Source: Granulosicoccus sp964594905 (GTDB lineage: Bacteria; Pseudomonadota; Gammaproteobacteria; Granulosicoccales; Granulosicoccaceae). From it: DNA of 18,855 nt. Position numbers and translations under genes: made by a program. Positions 1 through 6,535 of the stretch are shown here, piece after piece (the first letter of the stretch is position 1; every line of letters begins with the position of its first letter). The stretch is from the NCBI GenBank assembly GCA_964594905.1, contig CAZQOI010000061.1, positions 1-18,855 of the forward strand, written 5' to 3'. A model generated the notes under the pieces. It did not search any database, was not told the origin of the DNA, and worked only from the letters and a program-made list of their open reading frames with translations.

Positions 1-839
1 GTGACGCCGTAACGCTCGTAAATTTTCGCCATATCGCCAGTGTTAACCAAGTCGGTTAGCGCGTCTCCAACCGCATAAGCAAGATCGCGACTATCGTGTT
101 TAACCGCAATGCCGATAGGCCACCCTGTACGTACAATACCTGGCATTGGCGGTTGGCTGATTCTCGATTCTATGCCAACCTCTCTTGCTTCAAAAGCGAC
201 CCATTCGGTTTGAGCCTGAGAAGCCATCAAGGCCGGCACCTCACCGCTTAAATATAGTTCCTGTGCGTCGGCAAAGGTTCGCCCGCGACGAATACTTTCG
301 TGGAGCTGTCCGCGAAACGCATTGGACAAGAAAAAATCACCGGCGGTATCGAGTTCCACCGCTATTGAGTTAGTGACAAAGCGACCGAACGTCTTAACCT
401 CTGGCATCTTGCTGACGTCATGCACTAGCGCCATCTTTTCTTGAAAATACGGCGATGACAAGACAGCGAACTCATTGCGTATATCGACTTCACGATCAAA
501 CGGCACATGCAGCATGACGTCCGCATATCGTCGATGAATCAAGTCCCCTTTCCAGATATTGACTCGCAAGTCGTCATCCAGATTTTCATCGGCACCACGA
601 ATCAGAAACTCGACATCAACTCCCAAAAATTCACCGATTCGCCGACCAATTTCCACATCGATGCCATGTGCACCTTCGTCATCTTCCCAAGAGTAAGGGG
701 CGTAATCGCTATAGACAAAAATCGTGACCTTTCCGCTATCCACCACATCATCTAGTGGACGCGCATTCACAGCGAAGCTAGTCAGCAATAAACTCACTAT
801 CAAAAGAGCTAAGTGCAAACGCAAATATCGTTGGCACAT
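1..839 (-). CDS. MxaJ/XoxJ-like periplasmic substrate-binding protein of a quinoprotein dehydrogenase system (3' end outside window)
   Basis: Read by hand on the minus strand: 279 codons open from ATG at 839 to the left edge, with no stop, so the C-terminus is missing. Residues 1-26 form a signal peptide (hydrophobic LALLIVSLLLTSFAV). The mature part begins like a solute-binding protein family 3 domain (VTIFVYSDYAPYSWEDD, then GIDVEIGRRIGEFLG). The segment DLRVNIWKGDLIHRRYADVMLHVP resembles the 'LRN-VWKG...DVMLHVP' stretch I recall from MxaJ/XoxJ and related quinoprotein-dehydrogenase-associated binding proteins. These periplasmic proteins are thought to assist PQQ alcohol dehydrogenases rather than to import a nutrient. 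It lies 24 nt downstream of the cytochrome gene and is probably co-transcribed. In-frame GTG codons at 851 and 860 are alternative starts; none has a clear ribosome binding site. Confidence 0.8.
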   Translation of the reverse strand, partial: MCQRYLRLHLALLIVSLLLTSFAVNARPLDDVVDSGKVTIFVYSDYAPYSWEDDEGAHGIDVEIGRRIGEFLGVDVEFLIRGADENLDDDLRVNIWKGDLIHRRYADVMLHVPFDREVDIRNEFAVLSSPYFQEKMALVHDVSKMPEVKTFGRFVTNSIAVELDTAGDFFLSNAFRGQLHESIRRGRTFADAQELYLSGEVPALMASQAQTEWVAFEAREVGIESRISQPPMPGIVRTGWPIGIAVKHDSRDLAYAVGDALTDLVNTGDMAKIYERYGV

Positions 840-863
840 AGAGAGTTGCACGTTTGCCACTGC

Positions 864-1310
864 TTATTCGGGGCGCGGACGTGTTTCGGTATACGAACGA
901 ATCGCCCACATCGCTTCCTGGGTCAGCAGATTTTCAAAAGGCGGCATCTTGTACGCGCCATTTTGAGAATACCCTTTGCGTACTCGCTCCATAAACCATT
1001 CATCCCCAAACTCGCCATCTTCGAGCAAGCGTACATCGGGCGCAATACCACCGGAAATTGCTTCGAGCCCATGACAACGCGCGCAATTAGAATTGTATCC
1101 CGAGGCGCCGATTTCTTGCGCCAATTCGTATTGCTCACCACCGGCCAGTCGGTAGGGGTTTTCCGCGAGAAACTCATCTCCCAAGGGTTCGAGCCCTTCG
1201 GTTTCAACGGTCTGTGGGGTGACATCACCGTGACTCATGACTCGCGCCATCATCGTGAACTGCAAAGACACCGCCGCGATCGACGATACGACTAACCAGC
1301 GTAATTTCAT
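864..1310 (-). CDS. pedF: Cytochrome c-550, PedF type
   Basis: 148-residue exported mono-haem cytochrome. Residues 1-26 are a signal peptide. The haem site is C76-A-R-C79-H80 and the likely axial ligand is Met122 in KMPPF. The arrangement MSHGDVTPQ...NPYR...YNSNCARCHGLEAISGGIAPD...GDEWF..RV..G...NGA..MPPF matches, from memory, the cytochrome c-550 PedF family, the electron acceptor of PQQ-dependent alcohol dehydrogenases such as those of the Pseudomonas ped cluster. It therefore takes electrons from a quinoprotein in the periplasm. The start is supported by GGAAA about 9 nt upstream. It is first in the leftward pair with the MxaJ-like gene, and diverges from the exporter ATPase across 78 bp. 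Confidence 0.9.
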   Translation of the reverse strand: MKLRWLVVSSIAAVSLQFTMMARVMSHGDVTPQTVETEGLEPLGDEFLAENPYRLAGGEQYELAQEIGASGYNSNCARCHGLEAISGGIAPDVRLLEDGEFGDEWFMERVRKGYSQNGAYKMPPFENLLTQEAMWAIRSYTETRPRPE

Positions 1311-1388
1311 CAGTTTTCCGAGCTACAAGACTAATCAATACAAGCGTATAGCAAACTCGCCCTCTATCAACATGGTACTTTTGGAACC
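1311..1388. promoter_or_regulatory. Divergent intergenic region, presumed two promoters
   Basis: The 78 bp between the pedF-like start and the exporter ATPase start must carry control signals for both directions. I see TATA-like sequence near 1348 (TATAGC on plus, TATACG on minus) but no convincing -35 partner or clear operator dyad. The promoter call rests on gene geometry only. Confidence 0.35.
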
Positions 1389-2108
1389 ATGAACGCGCTC
1401 GATATAAACCACATCACATTTCGGTATGGAAAGCGACAAGCGCTGGATTCCATCTCGCTAACGATAGATCCTGGTGAGACTGTGATCCTGTTAGGCCCCA
1501 ATGGTGCCGGTAAAACGACGCTGTTCTCACTGATAACAGGGCTTTTTTCGCCTGACAACGGCACAATCGACATAAATGGCCGTAATCTTCGTGCAGGCAG
1601 CGATGCTCTGGCGCCCTTGGGTATCGTGTTTCAGGCTCAAACTCTCGATCTCGATCTATCGGTCGAGCAAAACTTACTGTATTTCTGCGATTTGCATGGA
1701 CTTGAGCGGCGCGCGGCGAAACCTCGTATCGAGCTCGCACTTGATCGCATGGATCTCAACGCAAGGCGCCGTGACAAAATCAGAAACCTCAATGGCGGGC
1801 ACCGACGCCGCGTCGAAATAGCCAGAGCAACCCTTCATCAACCGAGCATTCTGCTGCTCGACGAACCGACAGTCGGGCTCGACATCCCGACACGCAGCGA
1901 TCTCATTGAATACTTACACCAATTACCACTGCGAGAAAACTGTGCACTTCTTTGGGCAACACATTTAGTAGACGAAATTGCTGATGATGACCGTGTACTG
2001 ATTCTGCACGAAGGAAAAATTCACCGCGATGGTCTCGCTCGAGAACTCGTTGCTGAATCAAACGCCGATGATCTCGCTGGCGTTATGGCGGAAGTCATGC
2101 GGGCATGA
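1389..2108 (+). CDS. ABC exporter ATP-binding subunit, PQQ-dependent alcohol dehydrogenase-associated (Lut/Ped type)
   Basis: 239-residue ATPase with every catalytic motif: Walker A GPNGAGKTT (36-44), Q-loop Gln82, signature LNGGH (134-138), Walker B ILLLDEP (154-160), H-loop His192. The signature LNGGHRRRVEIARA has Asn in place of Ser; I associate this with the ATPase family found beside PQQ alcohol dehydrogenase genes (TIGR03864; apparently the counterpart of LutE in Methylorubrum). It energises the ABC-2 permease that follows with a 4-nt ATGA overlap, so the two are translationally coupled. The expected binding-protein partner lies about 12 kb away (14199-15395). Known relatives are linked to lanthanide- or PQQ-dependent growth; the transported substrate is unproven. 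The upstream site TTTTGGAACC is weak. Confidence 0.9.
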   Translation: MNALDINHITFRYGKRQALDSISLTIDPGETVILLGPNGAGKTTLFSLITGLFSPDNGTIDINGRNLRAGSDALAPLGIVFQAQTLDLDLSVEQNLLYFCDLHGLERRAAKPRIELALDRMDLNARRRDKIRNLNGGHRRRVEIARATLHQPSILLLDEPTVGLDIPTRSDLIEYLHQLPLRENCALLWATHLVDEIADDDRVLILHEGKIHRDGLARELVAESNADDLAGVMAEVMRA

Positions 2109-2905
2109 ATCATCATTTTCTTGCCTTAAGGGGCATCGTTAAGCGAGAGCTTTTACGTTTCGTGCATCAACGCGAACGATTCATTGCAGCCCTGGTTCGT
2201 CCGATGCTATGGCTGGTTGTATTTGCAGCGGGCTTCCGCGCGGCACTTGGCCTGTCGATTATTCCGCCCTACCAAACCTATATCTCTTATGAGGTGTATA
2301 TCATTCCCGGCTTGATCGGCATGATTCAATTGTTTAATGGCATGCAGTCGTCATTATCGATGGTCTACGATCAGGAAATGGGTTCGATGCGAGTATTACT
2401 AACGGCACCATTGCCACGTTGGTATTTACTGTTGTGCAAGTTACTCGCTGGGGTTGCAGTTTCGCTACTACAAATCGCGAGCTTTCTAATTATGGCGCGT
2501 CTTGTGGGTATCGACTTCCCCTACACGCACGCGCTGATCGCATTGCCTGCATTGATACTCAGTGGGGTGATGCTAGGCGCACTTGGGTTACTGATAGCGT
2601 CCTTGGTTCGGCAACTGGAAAATTTTGCCGGTGTCATGAATTTCGTTATCTTCCCGATGTTCTTTTTGTCCACTGCGCTATACCCGATCTGGAAGATGCA
2701 GGAATCCAGCGCATTACTTGCGACCATCTGCCAATGGAATCCGTTCAGCCATGCAGTAGAGCTCGTACGTTTCGCTTTTTATGGTCAATTTAACGTTGCT
2801 GCCTTGGCGACGGTTATTGCCTGTACCGCCTTATTCTTTGTCAGCGCATGTTGGTCTTATAACCCAGCTCGGCGATTTCGTGCAGCAAGAACTGCCGCTC
2901 GTTGA
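2105..2905 (+). CDS. pedC: ABC-2 type permease, PedC/LutF-like
   Basis: 266 residues with about six hydrophobic segments and the ABC-2 membrane layout: a cytoplasmic N-terminus (LRGIVKRELLRFVHQRERF), then helices from about residue 28, with the typical AALVRPMLWLVVFAAGFRAAL and PMFFLSTALYPIW stretches. It resembles the permease described in the phenylethanol/PQQ ADH cluster (PedC family, TIGR03861). Domain architecture is exporter-like, yet the system is usually encoded with a periplasmic binding protein, so direction of transport is unsettled. Its ATG overlaps the ATPase stop by 4 nt. It converges on the ABC importer genes, with 24 bp between stops and no clear terminator. Confidence 0.85.
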   Translation: MNHHFLALRGIVKRELLRFVHQRERFIAALVRPMLWLVVFAAGFRAALGLSIIPPYQTYISYEVYIIPGLIGMIQLFNGMQSSLSMVYDQEMGSMRVLLTAPLPRWYLLLCKLLAGVAVSLLQIASFLIMARLVGIDFPYTHALIALPALILSGVMLGALGLLIASLVRQLENFAGVMNFVIFPMFFLSTALYPIWKMQESSALLATICQWNPFSHAVELVRFAFYGQFNVAALATVIACTALFFVSACWSYNPARRFRAARTAAR

Positions 2906-2929
2906 CATCAACGTACAGTACATTCGTAG

Positions 2930-3637
2930 TTAGTCTGACGCCACGCAGCGCTCAAGTTGGTTAACTATCCTTTGAATCTCGGTAGCGTCTCGCTGATCTC
3001 TCGGTGTGTCTATTGGCAGGGTCTCAACAACTTTGGTAGGCCGCTCACTGAATATCAGGATTTCATCAGCTAGCTCTGCTGCCTCACGCACATTGTGCGT
3101 CACCATCAGGACAGTCGTTGGACGTGCCTGCCACAGTTCGAGTAACAGCGTGCGTAGTCTGTTAGCAGTAGGTTCATCAAGCGATACGAAAGGCTCATCG
3201 AGTATGAGCAATGAAGGCTCAACCGCAAACGCACGAGCAATCGCAGCTCGTCTGGCCAAGCCTAACGACAACTGTGACGGATAGAAATGCCTAACATCAG
3301 TTAAACCAAGTGCATCAAAAAGTTCATCGAGCGAATGCGCGGATTTATCTGCCGCCAATGCCAGCAATACATTTTGTTCAACCGTTCTCCAAGGCAGCAA
3401 TCTTGGCTCTTGAAATACGGCAGCAATCTCTTTTTCCGAACCCGTTGAAATCGACCCTTTAAATCCCTTATCCAGTCCGAGAATCATGCGTAAGGTTGTT
3501 GTCTTGCCGCAACCAGAAGGTCCGACGATAACGGTAAAGGAATCAGCTTTTAATGAAAATTCAAGTTCACCTATCGCATGCAAGGACTGCCCGTCGGCGG
3601 TGTTGAAAATACGCTCTGAAATATTGACGTTCAGCAT
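2930..3637 (-). CDS. ABC importer ATP-binding protein, nitrate/sulfonate/taurine (SsuB-like) class
   Basis: 235 residues. Walker A GPSGCGKTT (39-47), Q-loop Gln76 followed by EPRLLPW, Walker B LLILDEP (143-149) and His181 (MVTHNVREA) fit the SsuB/TauB class. The signature is LSLGLARRAAIARA (123-136): the first Gly of LSGG is Leu, while the Ser and second Gly are kept. The catalytic set is otherwise intact, so it should be active. It is the last gene of a three-gene leftward operon (binding protein, permease, ATPase), 4 nt after the permease stop. The substrate is unknown; position inside the quinoprotein island suggests something needed by that system rather than a general sulfur source. 'SsuB' here means family only. 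Confidence 0.85.
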   Translation of the reverse strand: MLNVNISERIFNTADGQSLHAIGELEFSLKADSFTVIVGPSGCGKTTTLRMILGLDKGFKGSISTGSEKEIAAVFQEPRLLPWRTVEQNVLLALAADKSAHSLDELFDALGLTDVRHFYPSQLSLGLARRAAIARAFAVEPSLLILDEPFVSLDEPTANRLRTLLLELWQARPTTVLMVTHNVREAAELADEILIFSERPTKVVETLPIDTPRDQRDATEIQRIVNQLERCVASD

Positions 3638-3641
3638 TGGC

Positions 3642-4379
3642 TCATGCAGCCCCTGCCCGCCAACGATTAGCGCGATTCTCTAGTGGTTGCAAAATAATGA
3701 ATTCGACAAGCAACATGACAACTACAAATGCCAGCGTGTAGGCGAGGATGGTCGCGACATCAAACAGCTGAAAATACAGATGAATCTGGAATCCAACACC
3801 GTTGGAACGACCAAGCAATTCGACGATCAGTACAATCTTCCAGATCAGAGATACCCCAGAGCGGGTAGCGGCAGCGAAAAAAGGCTGTAATTGTGGCAGC
3901 ACGATATGCCACAGTCGTTTGAACCAGCTGAAACGGTAAACCTGCCCCATCTCGGCATATTCAGGGTTGAGCGATCTTGCCCCCTCGCGAAGTGTAACTA
4001 CAACATTCGGAATCTTGTTGACCGCAACCGCTCCAACAGCTGCCGCCTCGTTCAGACCAAACCAGATATACGCGAGTACGATAACCACTAGCGCCGGTAT
4101 GTTCAGCAGCAGGATCAGCCAGGGATCAAGAAAGAGATTTGCGCCAGAACGCATACCGAGAAAGATGCCAATCGCACTACCGATTATCATGGCAACAAAA
4201 AATGCAGCCACGACGCGCATCAGTGTCATACCCAGATGAAAGAATAGCTCACCTGATCGCCACTCAACAATCACCGCCGCCCACACCGCAGTAGGCGTGG
4301 GTAAGGCGTTGTCGTCAAGCGCAGTGGCCGCGACCGACCAAATTAGAATCAGTAAGACAATCGATAACAGGGTTATCAA
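3642..4379 (-). CDS. ABC importer permease, SsuC/TauC-like (BPD_transp_1)
   Basis: 245-residue inner-membrane permease with about six helices. The cytoplasmic EAA loop that docks the ATPase is clear: EGARSLNPEYAEMGQVYRFS..KRLWHIVLPQLQPF, with an upstream PALVVIVLAYIWFG segment as in nitrate/sulfonate permeases. No ATG is possible at the N-terminus: the best start is TTG at 4379, preceded by no strong ribosome site, and the next Met (residue 51) would cut off the first helix. It follows the binding-protein stop by 13 nt and precedes the ATPase by 4 nt. The N-terminus is only slightly shorter than usual, so the gene looks complete. Confidence 0.85.
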   Translation of the reverse strand: MITLLSIVLLILIWSVAATALDDNALPTPTAVWAAVIVEWRSGELFFHLGMTLMRVVAAFFVAMIIGSAIGIFLGMRSGANLFLDPWLILLLNIPALVVIVLAYIWFGLNEAAAVGAVAVNKIPNVVVTLREGARSLNPEYAEMGQVYRFSWFKRLWHIVLPQLQPFFAAATRSGVSLIWKIVLIVELLGRSNGVGFQIHLYFQLFDVATILAYTLAFVVVMLLVEFIILQPLENRANRWRAGAA

Positions 4380-4392
4380 AAAACGGTTGATA

Positions 4393-5367
4393 TTACTGCG
4401 CGCCCATCCAATAAGTCCCGTCTGCCATTTTATCAGCGTTGCCTACTAGCTTCTTGCCGCCGAGCTCAGCCAGCACACTGAAGATCGCACCGGCATCATT
4501 GACTTCATCACTAAATTCACGAGACGGAATGCCTTCGCGAAAACGATCACGTAGCACCATCAAGGCGGCGGGGCCATCTTTAATAGCACCGCTGCTTGAT
4601 AAACGCTGCCACTCATCATCAGAATCACGCATCAATACCTTGGTTTCACGTGATGCCTTGACAAACGCAGCGGCTGGATTTTCATTAGCCCAACTCTCAC
4701 CGAACACATAGCCAATGGCCGAAACCGGTCCATTTGACCCCAACGCATTGGCCGCATCCTCGGCGCTTATCAAACGACGAAAACCCTTGGCTTCGAGACG
4801 GGCACAGTAATGCCAGTAATTGAGAACTGCATCAAGTTCACCATCTGCGGCTTTTTCCGCCAGTAACGGGGGTGCGCCGAAGACGATTTCATTGTCAGCC
4901 GAAAGATCTCCGCCATGTTCCTGCGCAGCCATGCCCTGCAACAACAACCAACTCTTGTCCAGCGGGCCACCGGCAACACCTATTTTTTTGTCTTTAAGAT
5001 CGGCGAGTGTCTTTATATCGCTCTCTTCTTTAACCATGATAGCGCCGACTGACGAGCTGTAAGGTACGAACGTCATATCCTTACCTTCACTGCGCTGGCG
5101 GGACACCCACAACCAATCCGAAACAATGACATCAACCTCGCCGCCCAACAAGGCGATCCGAGTCGCGTCACCACCGGCAAATGGCACGACCTCCAGTTCG
5201 AACCCATTGGCCTTGTCAAGACCATGATGTTTCATGGCCTTGAGCTCCCAATTAACCGTGCCAAACTTGAGCACACCAACCTTGATCACCGGGTCAGCTG
5301 CGAGCGATACGCTTGTGATACAAAAACTGAGGATAAGAGCAACTAGAGCGCGAGCTACAATGGCCAT
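4393..5367 (-). CDS. ABC importer periplasmic binding protein, NMT1/SsuA-like, quinoprotein-linked subtype
   Basis: 324 residues: signal peptide 1-23 (ends SLAA) and a type-II periplasmic binding fold. Motifs include VGVLKFGTVNWELKAMKHHGLD, a GG-A/ALLGGEVDVIVSDWLWVSRQRSEG stretch, KIGVAGGPLDKSWLLL and a NYWHYCARLEAKG segment. The general family covers nitrate, sulfonate, taurine and thiamine-precursor binders. From memory, this 'FGTVNWEL...DVIVSDW.WVSRQR' subtype occurs near PQQ alcohol dehydrogenase genes, but its ligand is not known to me. It is first in the leftward operon with the permease and ATPase, with AAAGAAG upstream of the ATG. It is divergent from the CXXCW-fusion/MoxR operon across about 150 bp. 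Confidence 0.85.
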   Translation of the reverse strand: MAIVARALVALILSFCITSVSLAADPVIKVGVLKFGTVNWELKAMKHHGLDKANGFELEVVPFAGGDATRIALLGGEVDVIVSDWLWVSRQRSEGKDMTFVPYSSSVGAIMVKEESDIKTLADLKDKKIGVAGGPLDKSWLLLQGMAAQEHGGDLSADNEIVFGAPPLLAEKAADGELDAVLNYWHYCARLEAKGFRRLISAEDAANALGSNGPVSAIGYVFGESWANENPAAAFVKASRETKVLMRDSDDEWQRLSSSGAIKDGPAALMVLRDRFREGIPSREFSDEVNDAGAIFSVLAELGGKKLVGNADKMADGTYWMGAQ

Positions 5368-5519
5368 GACTGACTTCTTTACTTTGATTTGCGAGCGCTC
5401 AGTGTACGGTAAGTCATGCCGGGCAAATAGGAGGCAAGCTGTTGAACTTTAGTACCACGGCAAGCCGTCGTTCAGGGGCGCATACTGCGACCCTTGGTAA
5501 TTTCCAAAGGATCTGTTAC
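5368..5519. promoter_or_regulatory. Divergent intergenic region between the importer operon and the CXXCW-MoxR operon
   Basis: This 152-bp region must hold promoters for two operons in opposite directions. I find an 8-bp palindrome GAGCGCTC (5393-5400) and a strong Shine-Dalgarno-like AGGAGG (5429-5434) placed 7 nt before an in-frame TTG at 5442, but no convincing -35/-10 pair. The promoter call is from geometry; the palindrome as operator is a guess. Confidence 0.35.
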
Positions 5520-6535
5520 ATGTGGTCGTGCGCTCGACTCCTCGTCGCAAGCCTCCTTTTGCTGACATTCAGCACCGTCGCCACAGCAGAAACCTACGAT
5601 GTGGACCCGACAACCGGATATCGCATGGATCGGTACCGCGCCCCAGTGCCNNNNNNNNNNNNNNNNNNNNNNNNNNNNNNNNNNNNNNNNNNNNNNNNNN
5701 NNNNNNNNNNNNNNNNNNNNNNNNNNNNNNNNNNNNNNNNNNNNNNNNNNACGATGTGGACCCGACAACCGGATATCGCATGGATCGGTACCGCGCCCCA
5801 GTGCCGGAATCAATACCAGGCGGTGTAACAGTTGACTCGAAAACCGCAATGGCCGCCCACCTTAACGGAGACTGGGTATTTATCGACGTCTATCCGCCCA
5901 ACGGCACCGATGGCTGGCTGGAGGAAGGTGGTTCGCTTGAATTGGTTGAGCCCGTCAATTTCTTCGGCGAAGATACCGATGCACTCGCAAATTCCAGGGA
6001 AGATTCCTCTGAGGAAGAATCCGAAGACACGGCCTTGTTCCCTGCAATAGCGAACATTTACTTAATCGATCAAAGCGGTAACGAACTCGATATAGGCACT
6101 GTCGAGTTCACACCTGTTGGCGACGACAAGAACAACTACACGGTCAATGCAACTGTGGAAAGCCCAGCCTTTTCCGATCAGTTTTTATCCATGCGACCTT
6201 TTGACTGTATTGCAGAAGCCGCAGAATGGTACTGCTATTTGCCCTACCCCTATGAAATTCGTAGAACCATAAGCAAAGATGATCTAACCGAGCTTGAGTA
6301 TCAACTGTTGTTTATCTGGAAATCGCCTAAGGATTTTGGTATCGATGCCTGGAATGGTATTTACTACCAACTCAGCTTGCAGGAAGACGGCAGTTTGTCA
6401 GGTACGTTGCTGCAAGGGGATCTCAATGTGCTTGCTTCCCCGCCGGAGCCCAACTCGCACCCGATTGAACTATCCGAATTCATTGATGAAGGTGGCGACA
6501 AGCGTCGTTATCCAAAGCTTATCATTCGCCCATGA
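5520..6535 (+). CDS. Secreted PQQ-associated protein: CXXCW-family remnant lacking its core, fused to a conserved-looking C-terminal domain (interrupted by assembly gap)
   Basis: If the duplicated 55 bp and the 100 N are collapsed, 5520-5650 joins 5806-6535 in one frame, giving 286 residues. Residues 1-23 are a signal peptide. Residues 33-50 (GYRMDRYRAPVPESIPGG) resemble the start of the 'PQQ-dependent catabolism-associated CXXCW motif' family (TIGR03865, rhodanese-like). VFID (68-71) then runs directly into VYPPNGTDGWLEEGG (72-86), which looks like the end of that family, so the roughly 90-100 residue core with CXXCW seems absent. After an acidic linker (99-119) comes a second domain (about 123-286) with C178 and C187 and RPFDC...WYCYLPYPYE. 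The start is ATG 5520 with AAAGGA 8 nt upstream; TTG 5442 is an alternative. MoxR overlaps the stop. Function is unknown, periplasmic. Confidence 0.75.
5596..5650 (+). repeat. 55-bp direct repeat, copy 1 (left contig end)
   Basis: Identical base for base to 5751-5805, and it ends exactly where the N run begins. The length and placement fit a k-mer overlap between two contigs that a scaffolder did not merge. It is not a biological repeat in all likelihood. Confidence 0.95.
5651..5750. other. Assembly gap (100 N)
   Basis: Exactly 100 N, a usual placeholder for a gap of unknown size. Because the flanks are the same 55 bp, the true gap is probably zero or negative. Collapsing it restores an open reading frame across the join. 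Confidence 0.97.
5751..5805 (+). repeat. 55-bp direct repeat, copy 2 (right contig start)
   Basis: Exact copy of 5596-5650, starting at the first base after the N run. The reading frame from copy 1 continues into the bases after copy 2 (CC|G giving Pro-Glu-Ser-Ile-Pro), which supports treating the two copies as one locus. Confidence 0.95.

Noticed and set aside
813..1295. 160-codon plus-strand open frame over the cytochrome gene
   Set aside because: Antisense to a gene with clear CXXCH, signal peptide and family motifs; its translation has no recognisable features.
5596..5805. True tandem duplication or mobile-element target-site duplication
   Set aside because: Both copies abut an N run exactly and keep one frame when merged; assembly overlap explains it better.
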